This document shows positions 33,330-41,337 of a stretch of DNA of 64,000 bases, piece by piece. This DNA is from Bacillota bacterium (GTDB lineage: Bacteria; Bacillota; Clostridia; Christensenellales; CAG-138). The notes beneath the pieces are model-generated. The model was not told the DNA's origin, did not search any database, and worked only from the letters and a program-made list of their open reading frames with translations. Every line of letters begins with the position of its first letter. Within the stretch, counting starts at the first letter, position 1. Location of the stretch: the NCBI GenBank assembly GCA_023459335.1, contig JAEWUO010000038.1:12351-76350 (forward strand). Direction: 5' to 3'. A program made the position numbers and the translations under genes.

Positions 33330-34301
33330 ATGTTCTACGAGATTTTTCCGATTTATTACGATCTTAGCTGGGTGCTCGTCAGCGTGTTTCTGACGTTTAT
33401 CCTAACATTTTTCGCCATCAAGATCGGCATCGACCGACTGCCAAAGGATCAGGGGCGCAAATACGCGGTCAACGGCGAGCTCTCCAAGGGTAAGCCGCGC
33501 GGCGCGGGACTGATTTTCAGCCTCTGCTGCTTTTTCGTTTTTCTCGTGTTCGTTCCGTTTCACTGGGAATATCTGATCTATTACGCGCTGTTTGCGCTGT
33601 CCATGCTTTTCGGCTATTTTGACGACCGCAGCAAGCGCTCCTGGGGCGAACTGAAAAAAGGACTTCTGGATTTGGCAATCTGTCTTGCCGCGTCGCTTAC
33701 CTATATGATCTTTAACAAGTCGCACAGCCTCTCTCTCTTTGGCTGGACGCTCGTGCTGCCTCAGTGGCTGTTCCTGCTGGCCGCGACGTTCGTGCTCTGG
33801 ATTTCGATCAATTTCACGAACTGCACCGACGGTGTGGACGGCCTTTTAGGCACGGTATCGATCCTCTCGCTCGGCACCCTTGCCGCCGTGTTTCTCCTGC
33901 TTGGCGAGTCGCTGGGCCTGATACAGCTGTGCCTCGTGTTCATTTCGGCGCTCCTGGCATATCTCGTTTTCAACGCGTCGCCGAGCCGGATCATCATGGG
34001 GGACGCGGGCTCGCGCACGATCGGCATTTTCCTCGGCGTCATGGCGCTCAAGACGCACAACCTACTCTTTCTTATCCCTGCCGCGCTGGTGATTCTCCTC
34101 GACGGCGGAATCGGCCTGTTCAAGCTGCTTTTCATCCGCCTCACGAAGAAGAAAGACTTCCTCAAATCCGTCCGCACGCCGCTGCACGATCACGCCCGCT
34201 TTAAGTGGAGCTGGTCGGATACGCAGGTCGGCTACCGCTTCGCGATCATACAGATCGTCGTCAGCGGACTTTGCATCGCTGTGCTGATGCTGCGAAAGTG
34301 A
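33330..34301 (+). CDS. mraY: MraY-type phospho-N-acetylmuramoyl-pentapeptide transferase
   Basis: 323 residues with about ten helices. It makes lipid I from UDP-MurNAc-pentapeptide and undecaprenyl phosphate at the inner face of the membrane. Family motifs: YFDDRSKRSWG (DDxxK), NFTNCTDGVDGLLG, IMGDAGSRTIG, and the cytoplasmic PLHDHARFKW, where most family members have three consecutive His; here it reads HDH. ATG 33330 with GGGAG upstream is chosen; GTG 33255, with GGAGGG upstream, would add 25 residues but lies before the promoter. It stands alone rather than in a dcw cluster, so it could be a second copy or a related transferase. Confidence 0.85.
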   Translation: MFYEIFPIYYDLSWVLVSVFLTFILTFFAIKIGIDRLPKDQGRKYAVNGELSKGKPRGAGLIFSLCCFFVFLVFVPFHWEYLIYYALFALSMLFGYFDDRSKRSWGELKKGLLDLAICLAASLTYMIFNKSHSLSLFGWTLVLPQWLFLLAATFVLWISINFTNCTDGVDGLLGTVSILSLGTLAAVFLLLGESLGLIQLCLVFISALLAYLVFNASPSRIIMGDAGSRTIGIFLGVMALKTHNLLFLIPAALVILLDGGIGLFKLLFIRLTKKKDFLKSVRTPLHDHARFKWSWSDTQVGYRFAIIQIVVSGLCIAVLMLRK

Positions 34302-34329
34302 ACCTGAAACCGCATGATCCGGAAAAATC

Positions 34330-34353
34330 GAGCCGCTCCTAAAGGAGCGGCTC
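34330..34353. terminator. Bidirectional intrinsic terminator
   Basis: GAGCCGCTCC and GGAGCGGCTC form a perfect 10-bp stem with a TAAA loop. It serves both mraY (plus) and the five-gene operon (minus), where a T-run follows on the minus strand. Confidence 0.88.
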
Positions 34354-34389
34354 ATGTTCGTTGCTGCGTTTCGTTCGCGGGATAAGCGC

Positions 34390-35850
34390 CTATACGCCGC
34401 GGACAAGTTTGCCCTGCGAATGGAACGAGAAATAGATTTTATCTCTCACGTTCATTATGGCGAGCAGTTCGATCCGATAGTATGTCACCGATCGGTCTTC
34501 CGTAATCTGATAGAACTTACCGTTGTGATCTTCGGACGCTCGCGCGTCGTTGAACGACGGAATGAGATACGCCTTGTCGTCGGACGCGGATCGCATCAGG
34601 CAGGCGAGTGTGGAGTTCTTAAACCTGTCCTCAATCCAGACGTCCCGTCCGGTTGGACTCGTCTGCAGCAGTTTCGCGTGGAACCCCGCCTGGTCGACCA
34701 ATTTGAACCATTCGTCCGCCGAAGCGATGCCCGCCAGCCGGTTTGCCAGCCCGATTAAGTCGGGCTGCGCTCCATCCGGAAGTGAAATCTTAATCTTCGG
34801 TTCCTCATTTTTGCTGGTCTGCAGGTTCGAATCATCCGGAGGTTCGTTCGGCTGCGCGATCCTTTGTTCCTTTCCGGATTCGCCGCCGAAGATTTGTTTG
34901 AGCTGCTCGCCGCTGGGAAGCGTTTTCATTCCGGTGTCCAGGCTGCTTGCGATTCGCGGCAAGGCATCCGTATTCCTGCTGATGCTCCCTAAGGATTTGC
35001 CGGTTTCATTTGCATTGGTTACCAGACTGTTCGAATTTTTCTTCCTGCCCGCTTCGGAAACGGCAATCCATCCTAAAAACGCCACACCCAGCACCAGCAT
35101 CGCGCTTTTAAATATCAGATAGAGCAGCGAATCTTCGACGGTACTCGGTTGTGCGCCGCTGTTTTCGACATTCGGTTCCTCTTTGGCAGGCGGCGCGGAA
35201 GCGGGTGACTGACCGGCGTCTGCCGATCCGGCTTTCAGAATTTCAATCTGCGTATCCCGTTCCCAAATCGCCTGTGCGTCAGCTGCGTGGAGATCCATCA
35301 GCGCGGCGACGATCAGTCCCGTATCGATCCATACATGATCCGGAACCGAGGGCTCGATCGTCGGCGTCGGCTCGGGGGTTGGTGTCGGCACCGGCGTCGG
35401 TGTTGCGTTCGGGTCCGCGCTTTGTTCCGTTGCGGGGCTCTCCGCTGCAGGCGGCGTCTGCGCCTGGGGTCCGGTCTGATCGGCTGCGCTCGCGGCTGCC
35501 TCGCCTGGGCTTATGGTACTCCCGCTGTCCCAGCGAAGCGTCACCTTCGTCTTGCCGCCAAGATTGCCGCCGAGGATCGCATCGCCGCTGTCCCCCGCAT
35601 ACGTGTACAGCACCTGTACGCCGTACGCTTCGCTTCCTTTGACCGGCATATAGGTCGCTTCCCCGCATTCGCCGGGGATGAGCGTGCCGATCACCTTTCC
35701 GTTATCGCCGTATACGTCGGTGGTTTTCGATATGCGTATCTCGATCGTCTGCGCGTCTTCCGCAAGAGCGCCATGCAGCGCGGGGATACAGAGCGCGAGA
35801 ACGGACGCCAGCCCTATGACATATGCCAAAGGCTTTTTCCATCGTTTCAT
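34390..35850 (-). CDS. Secreted SH3-like domain protein with membrane helix and cytoplasmic tail (operon gene 5)
   Basis: 486 residues from ATG 35850 (AAAGGGG upstream). Signal-type helix (about 8-28), then a beta-rich domain (30-105) of bacterial SH3 character (TTDVYGDNGKVIGTLIPGEC). A Pro/Thr/Ala-rich linker (about 120-175) precedes a segment to about 260. A second membrane helix (about 250-272: LLYLIFKSAMLVLGVAFLGW) is followed by a cytoplasmic tail of roughly 210 residues. The tail includes a compact domain (DEWFKLVDQAGFHAKLL, YYRIELLAIMN). Layout: outside sensor or wall-binding module, inside partner-binding domain. It begins 4 bases after the ATPase gene stop, so it is translated with it. 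No family recognised for the tail. Confidence 0.75.
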   Translation of the reverse strand: MKRWKKPLAYVIGLASVLALCIPALHGALAEDAQTIEIRISKTTDVYGDNGKVIGTLIPGECGEATYMPVKGSEAYGVQVLYTYAGDSGDAILGGNLGGKTKVTLRWDSGSTISPGEAAASAADQTGPQAQTPPAAESPATEQSADPNATPTPVPTPTPEPTPTIEPSVPDHVWIDTGLIVAALMDLHAADAQAIWERDTQIEILKAGSADAGQSPASAPPAKEEPNVENSGAQPSTVEDSLLYLIFKSAMLVLGVAFLGWIAVSEAGRKKNSNSLVTNANETGKSLGSISRNTDALPRIASSLDTGMKTLPSGEQLKQIFGGESGKEQRIAQPNEPPDDSNLQTSKNEEPKIKISLPDGAQPDLIGLANRLAGIASADEWFKLVDQAGFHAKLLQTSPTGRDVWIEDRFKNSTLACLMRSASDDKAYLIPSFNDARASEDHNGKFYQITEDRSVTYYRIELLAIMNVRDKIYFSFHSQGKLVRGV

Positions 35851-35854
35851 AACA

Positions 35855-38800
35855 TTACCCCTTTCCGCCGAGAACCTGCTTGTTCGTAATCTCGCCCATA
35901 TAATGGCTGCTGATGATTTCGACCGCTCCGAGGAAGTAGCCCCAGTCTTTTTGCAGTTTTGCGATTGCGCTTCCGAGGCGGCTGTTCTCCAAAATCGACA
36001 CGTCGTACTCTTCTTCGGCGAACGGCCATTCATAGGAGATGATTGCGCATTCGCGATAGGTTTTCAGGAAATTCTCGAATTCTGTCCGATCGGTCGCGAT
36101 GTCCTTTCTTTCGTAGCGCAGGGAATGGTAGGTCGGCATGGAGGACGTCTGCTTGTTTTCCCTGTCGAAAAACACCTGCGTGGCGTCCGTTTGTTTCAAA
36201 TCGTAGTATCCTTCGCTCAGCTCCAATAGCGAACCGTATGCGACCTCTTCCTTCGGCATGGCCGAAAAGAGGGAGCCGAACGCATTCCGTTCCATCTGCA
36301 TGCCGACCGACTTCTGGAAGAGCTGATAGATGAAATATCTTGTCCTGTCCAATTCGGGGTCCAGCCAGCGCAGCATCTTCGATCCGTTTCCGGCAAACAG
36401 TATAGCAACTTTCAGATCCGGGCCCTTATCCTGCCGCAGCATCATTCCGGAGAGCCAGATCGTCGCGCCGAGGTAAAAAGCGATCCGTTTTTTCAGTTCC
36501 AGGAAGAGCAGGTCGCCCCTGGTTCCCGCGCAGTACTTCAAAAAAGCTTCGCCGAAATTCTCCGGCACGAGCGCCGCAGCCGGATGATCTGCTTCAAATG
36601 GGACGCGCAGGGCAAACAGGTCTTCTATCGTGCTGTTTCCGGTCGGGCCCGAAATATCGTCGATATATTCTCTCTGATTCGGTATGATTTTCTGTATGCT
36701 GTCGTCCGCGCGGTCCATCAGAAGCCGCAGTATTCTGTTTTCATCATGGCGCAGTTTGTCGAGCAGTACTTTCCGCGCGCCAAACCCCAGCGAGGTGGAG
36801 TATAGGCTATGCTCCAGCTTTTGATTGTTCAGGCTGATGAAGATATCCGTCGATCCGCCGCCGATGTCGATCGTGTAATAGTTCTGGCTCATTCTGTCCT
36901 GATGCACCGCGAAACGGAACACCGCCTCGCTCTCCGTAATGGAGTCGACCAGCGTTTCCTGCGCATACGTTTGTTTTGCGGCGTGATTTGCCGTTTTGGG
37001 CGGGAGCACCAGCAGCCCGGTCGTGGAACAGACCACCCTTAACATCTCGTTGAGCGCGTCGTAAAATGTTTCTCTCGTCGCGTCCTCAAACGAAAGCGGA
37101 TAAGACGCGGTAACGGCGATTTTTCCGCAGCGCCGGCTGCGCGCTTCCAGCGCGATCATCTCCAGAATCTGCGCGAGCATGGCTCGGATCCGGTGCTGAT
37201 CTTCCGGATCGGCATGCGCCCATTTCAAGTTCGCCCAGATTTTCGGCCAGTGTTCCACCTTGCGCTGGACCGCAAAATTGCGGAAATAGATCCAGCTGTC
37301 GCGCAGAAAACTCCGCGCTTCGTTGGTGTTCATCGCGTCCGCAAGGATCGACTGCATCGGCACGCAGGAAGGATAAAACGCCGACAAATCACTGTCATTT
37401 TGGATCTCTTCGAACGACGCGGTCTTCAATGCCTCGCTTTTCCTGTTCAAAGTGGCGCGTTCGATCGGCGTGGGGAGCGGCGGGAAAAAGTATTTTTCCA
37501 TGCGGGAGGTTTCCCATCCTTCCGAATTGAGCGTATTGATCAAAGGGAAGCTCCAGAGATTCATGCCGGAAATCCGCTTCGGTTCGGTTTCCTCAAGGCC
37601 GCCGTACAGCGTTGTGGAGGACGTGCCGAAATCGATGGAAGCGCGGTAAACCCGCGAATCGTCCCCGGCTGGCACCTCCTGCCGTTCGCGGATTAAGAAA
37701 TATCCGATCTGTGTCCGGTTTTTCAAAAGTACGCAGCAATCCGGGGCATACGTCAGTTTGTAATACGTGATCGAGCCTTCGATCCCATCGCGCTGCTCAT
37801 AGGTTTTCGCCTTGTATTCCGGCCTTTTTTTCAGCGGCTCGACCCGGTAATGATTGCTCTCGTAACAGAACATGAAATAGTCGGTCCACTCCGCGATTTT
37901 TTGCCGCGGCCAGATTCCCGCGGAACAGAGGTTCCTCCAGTAGTCGCTGTCGATCTCGTCTGCCGAATAGGTTTTGGAAAAACGGATACTCCCCAGCGAC
38001 ACGCTTACGGTAATCTTCGTCAGTTCCAGAGTCTTCGCGTTGTATTCGCAGTCGATGGCATAGGCCGGCTTGCAGTCCAGATTATTTTGCCAGAGCTGCC
38101 AGAATGTCTCTGTCACCGGCATGGCGATGAAATAGTGCGCATAATCTCCGTTCGCCTTATGCTGGGTAAAGATACTCTGCCCGGCGATGCCGCCTGCGAG
38201 CTTGTGCGTGTCGGGGATGACATCGATTGCGGAGTTTAACTCGATCGGCGCATAGAAAACGCGATCCAAAAAAATCTGGAGCCTGTTTGGCACGCGCGCG
38301 CCCCACAGCCGCGTTCCCGTACGCTGCGTTTCAGTGGCAAAGAAAGCCGAGACCGTCGGCATATTCGCTTGCTTAAGGCTGTACGCATCGCTCAGCGCGT
38401 TTTCATACGATTCCAGAAGATCCTTGTTCTGCGTATCCGGCGCCTGCGCGCGATACATCGTCAGCCATTCCTTCAGTAAAAGCGCGTGGACCGGCAGCAT
38501 CGCATAGGAGCGCGCTTCGTTTGCTTTACCGAGCATAAACGGAACGTAACCGCCGCTCTCCTTCACAACCGGAGAGTAGACCATATCCTCCGTCAGAAAG
38601 GGGATTCTGCCCGGATATATGGCACGAAGGTTTTGCCAGGCGTCTTTCGCCGGAACAAGGTGCACCGTTGGCGACGACATGGCGATCGGGTATTCGCGTC
38701 CGTCGTGCTCGATATAATAGAGTTCCATTTCATTCCATGTTTTATTATTCGGCCGCATGCTGTACGCTGCGCTCAGAAAAGCGTTATTCGCTTTTTTTTC

Positions 38801-39133
38801 GTCCAGATCGATCTGTTTGGACAGCAGCGAGATACCGTACGACTCCGCCAGAACGACAATGGCGATCATCGCGCGCCATTCCCGCCGCGCGATCGATTCA
38901 TACTCTACATAACTCGGATCCAGCGCCGTGTTCAGCAGAAGCATGTCGAATAGCCGGTGCTGGCTCCAGACGTCCGGCACCGAGCTGATGCGCTGAAAAT
39001 CGGTCTGCGGCGGGCGTTTCTCTTTCTTCGCGGCAGTGATCTGGAGTTCCTGCCCGATGTCATGGAGCTTTTTCTCGTCGCCGCTGAGTTCGCTTTCGTT
39101 CGGATGAGAAGGAAACCAATGATAAAACGACAT
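35855..39133 (-). CDS. Large protein with actin/Hsp70-type (ASKHA) ATPase core (operon gene 4)
   Basis: 1092 residues, no signal peptide. The first ~490 residues match nothing I know. The ATPase core follows: phosphate-1 IDFGTSSTTLYGG (about 498-510), phosphate-2 YTIDIGGGSTDIFISL (about 752-767), and the adenosine motif AILFAGNGSKML (about 907-918). The order and spacing are those of the actin/Hsp70/sugar-kinase fold with large insertions. The Hsp70 peptide-binding domain is absent. Some resemblance in size and plan to SrfB-type proteins is possible, but I cannot confirm homology. It starts 1 base after the tubulin-like stop, its Shine-Dalgarno GGAGG lying within that gene, which indicates tightly coupled synthesis of the two NTPases. 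Probably a filament-forming or conformational ATPase; function unknown. Confidence 0.8.
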   Translation of the reverse strand: MSFYHWFPSHPNESELSGDEKKLHDIGQELQITAAKKEKRPPQTDFQRISSVPDVWSQHRLFDMLLLNTALDPSYVEYESIARREWRAMIAIVVLAESYGISLLSKQIDLDEKKANNAFLSAAYSMRPNNKTWNEMELYYIEHDGREYPIAMSSPTVHLVPAKDAWQNLRAIYPGRIPFLTEDMVYSPVVKESGGYVPFMLGKANEARSYAMLPVHALLLKEWLTMYRAQAPDTQNKDLLESYENALSDAYSLKQANMPTVSAFFATETQRTGTRLWGARVPNRLQIFLDRVFYAPIELNSAIDVIPDTHKLAGGIAGQSIFTQHKANGDYAHYFIAMPVTETFWQLWQNNLDCKPAYAIDCEYNAKTLELTKITVSVSLGSIRFSKTYSADEIDSDYWRNLCSAGIWPRQKIAEWTDYFMFCYESNHYRVEPLKKRPEYKAKTYEQRDGIEGSITYYKLTYAPDCCVLLKNRTQIGYFLIRERQEVPAGDDSRVYRASIDFGTSSTTLYGGLEETEPKRISGMNLWSFPLINTLNSEGWETSRMEKYFFPPLPTPIERATLNRKSEALKTASFEEIQNDSDLSAFYPSCVPMQSILADAMNTNEARSFLRDSWIYFRNFAVQRKVEHWPKIWANLKWAHADPEDQHRIRAMLAQILEMIALEARSRRCGKIAVTASYPLSFEDATRETFYDALNEMLRVVCSTTGLLVLPPKTANHAAKQTYAQETLVDSITESEAVFRFAVHQDRMSQNYYTIDIGGGSTDIFISLNNQKLEHSLYSTSLGFGARKVLLDKLRHDENRILRLLMDRADDSIQKIIPNQREYIDDISGPTGNSTIEDLFALRVPFEADHPAAALVPENFGEAFLKYCAGTRGDLLFLELKKRIAFYLGATIWLSGMMLRQDKGPDLKVAILFAGNGSKMLRWLDPELDRTRYFIYQLFQKSVGMQMERNAFGSLFSAMPKEEVAYGSLLELSEGYYDLKQTDATQVFFDRENKQTSSMPTYHSLRYERKDIATDRTEFENFLKTYRECAIISYEWPFAEEEYDVSILENSRLGSAIAKLQKDWGYFLGAVEIISSHYMGEITNKQVLGGKG

Positions 39134-39134
39134 A

Positions 39135-40742
39135 TTACGCCTCCGTGTTCCTGGTCGGTTGTTCTTTTTCGAGGCAGCATTCCATCAGCGAAGAGACAAA
39201 GTACTTCGTCGCCGAATCGGGATTGACGCGGATCGAATTCATCTTGGATGTGATGCCGGCGCAGGGAAGCCCGTTCAGATCGAAATCGGTACGCCCCAAC
39301 GCAGCCTGCCGCGCAACGAAATCCGAGACATGCGGCTTATCCCTGTTCCGATCCCCTTCGATCTGCAAGAGCCGGTGCAGTCCGTGGTGATCAAGCTCCT
39401 CGAGCCAGCGGAACATGCTTTCCGCAAACGCGATCGGCGCGCCGACGCCTTCCGCTCTGCTCTCGTAAAGTTCCTTCATGTTCTTCGGCTGACGCCAGAC
39501 GGTACGGAACGCCTCGGGACGGTAGCGCCAGGAAATCTTCGTTTCCGCGCTGGTACGGTAATAGGAATCGATCATGAGGCAGAAGCGCTCCAGCCGGAGA
39601 ATATAGTCCTTGACCGAGCGAACGCGCGTTTCTTTTGTAATTTCGTTCGCAACGGGAAACGCATCAAAACTTTCCATCGGAAATATCTGGTCGGCCGGGA
39701 TCTCCTGTTCCGCGTCGTGGTTGATCCACTTCATGGGAACGGATACCTTGTGATTGATTCGGTTCGCCTGCGGAATGTCCCCCGAGAAATACCGGCAGAT
39801 GCCGATCGCCGCCATGAGTTCCGCCGGCATGGAAGGATCGTTCTGTCCCTCGTTGTGGCCGCTGTTCCGGTCGAGGCGAACGGGATTCCACTCCCCGTTT
39901 TCGTTCTTTTTTTCCATCTGCCTGCGGTCGTCGCCGACAAACTGCGCAAACTCCACTTCCTTTAGCACGTCCGAAGTTCCGTAATACTTCAGCGCCATCT
40001 TGCTGTTGATCGCAAACAGGCCGCTGTCCACGTCCGTATCCTGGCCGATGTCAAAATACGGCAGCATCAGCGTCAGCGCGACATGCGCCGCAAACGGGGA
40101 GTAAAATTTCACGCGCTCCTCTCTGCAGGCGCGGACGTATTTCTGCGCGAGCGTCGGCGTGCCGCTGGCGCCTGTTCCGCCGAATACGGAACCGGCAAAC
40201 ATGACGCGCAATTCGTCGCCGGTTCCGATATTCTGGAAGATCGTATGCCAAAATCCCGCCGTATCGCCCCAGTCTTGGTCAAAGCTCTCCGCCCAAAGAA
40301 GCGAACCGATCCGCGGACGTCCTTTGCAGCCGCGCCGCAGGTCCATCAGCCGATCGTCCCCGCCGAACAGCGCATGGTAAACCAGAGATTCCGTTTGATC
40401 GAGATCGCGGTCCCCGACGATGCCGTTGAGCGTGCTCCGGTCTTCGATTTCCGTGACGAGCGTGCGTGTCGTGTCGACGCCTTTTGGCTTCCAGTGCAGG
40501 TCCCCCACATGTTCGTCGATGATGACGGACATATACGGAATCGCTTCGTTCACGCTGCGGATCATCTCTTCCAGCTCAATCTTGTCGCTGCCTGTCACGA
40601 TGTCCAGATCGACCAGCCGGATTTCCAGCAGATAATCATCCGCACATTTATCGCTCAGAAACCCCGACGCCGTAAGCGCGACCACGGACTGCGCGACGCG
40701 CATACCCGTACCGCCGATCGCAACCAATACAAATTTCTTCAT
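39135..40742 (-). CDS. Tubulin/FtsZ-like GTPase (operon gene 3)
   Basis: 535 residues, cytoplasmic. The N-terminal strand and loop VAIGGTGMRVAQS (7-19) replace the usual GGxGxN, followed by LVDLDIV for the second strand. The tubulin signature loop is GGTGASGT (188-195) in MFAGSVFGGTGASGTPTLAQK, the same place and form as GGTGSG in FtsZ and tubulins. The region and length match tubulin-like (Tubulin_2-type) bacterial proteins of unknown role, not FtsZ itself. C-terminal about 130 residues carry a helical extension. It lies 15 bases after the four-helix gene and 1 base before the actin-like gene. Confidence 0.82.
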   Translation of the reverse strand: MKKFVLVAIGGTGMRVAQSVVALTASGFLSDKCADDYLLEIRLVDLDIVTGSDKIELEEMIRSVNEAIPYMSVIIDEHVGDLHWKPKGVDTTRTLVTEIEDRSTLNGIVGDRDLDQTESLVYHALFGGDDRLMDLRRGCKGRPRIGSLLWAESFDQDWGDTAGFWHTIFQNIGTGDELRVMFAGSVFGGTGASGTPTLAQKYVRACREERVKFYSPFAAHVALTLMLPYFDIGQDTDVDSGLFAINSKMALKYYGTSDVLKEVEFAQFVGDDRRQMEKKNENGEWNPVRLDRNSGHNEGQNDPSMPAELMAAIGICRYFSGDIPQANRINHKVSVPMKWINHDAEQEIPADQIFPMESFDAFPVANEITKETRVRSVKDYILRLERFCLMIDSYYRTSAETKISWRYRPEAFRTVWRQPKNMKELYESRAEGVGAPIAFAESMFRWLEELDHHGLHRLLQIEGDRNRDKPHVSDFVARQAALGRTDFDLNGLPCAGITSKMNSIRVNPDSATKYFVSSLMECCLEKEQPTRNTEA

Positions 40743-40757
40743 TCTGATTCTCTCCTT

Positions 40758-41315
40758 CTATCGCGTCTTAGCCGAGCGCTTGATGCCGTCGTCGATTTTC
40801 CGCATGATCGGATCAAGCACCGCAACGTTGGTCGCCGGTGCGGCGCGCATACAGAAACTCCAGTACCATACGCCAGCGAGAGCAAAAACATAATACGGCG
40901 AGAGCATGCTCGCAACATAAAGCGGCGCGCTTGAGAGGTAGGTACCGATCATCGGTTCCGATGAAATCTGGTATCTGAGCAGCACCATCGCCAGAACGCC
41001 GCATGCGATCAGCACGCAATTCAACCAGCTTTGAAGTACGTTTCTGCGGTGCAGGAAATAACCCGCGTCCCCTCGCTTTTCATTCACGATGAAGAAGATC
41101 AGGTTCAAAAGAAGGAGCGCGGCGATGCCCGCCACATGGCACCACATCAGCGCCGCCTGATATTGCATGGCGACCGATTCCGCGTCGTCCGTCATGAAAA
41201 AGGCATTCAGCACCAGTTCTTTCAGCAGCAGCGGCGGCAGCGCCGCCAGCAGCAGCGCCAGCGCGATCATCGGTATGATCCGCAGCGCGATTCGCTTTCC
41301 TCTTGTCGCTTTCAT
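40758..41315 (-). CDS. Four-helix membrane protein (operon gene 2)
   Basis: 185 residues. Basic N-terminus, then helices at about 10-33, 49-72, 89-108 and 125-147 (approximate). A short cytoplasmic tail (KIDDGIKRSAKTR) is basic. No enzymatic motif. It lies 22 bases after the vWA-like gene and 15 bases before the tubulin-like gene, so it may be the membrane anchor of the complex. No family recognised. Confidence 0.7.
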   Translation of the reverse strand: MKATRGKRIALRIIPMIALALLLAALPPLLLKELVLNAFFMTDDAESVAMQYQAALMWCHVAGIAALLLLNLIFFIVNEKRGDAGYFLHRRNVLQSWLNCVLIACGVLAMVLLRYQISSEPMIGTYLSSAPLYVASMLSPYYVFALAGVWYWSFCMRAAPATNVAVLDPIMRKIDDGIKRSAKTR

Positions 41316-41337
41316 CTGTTTACCCTCCTATCGAATC

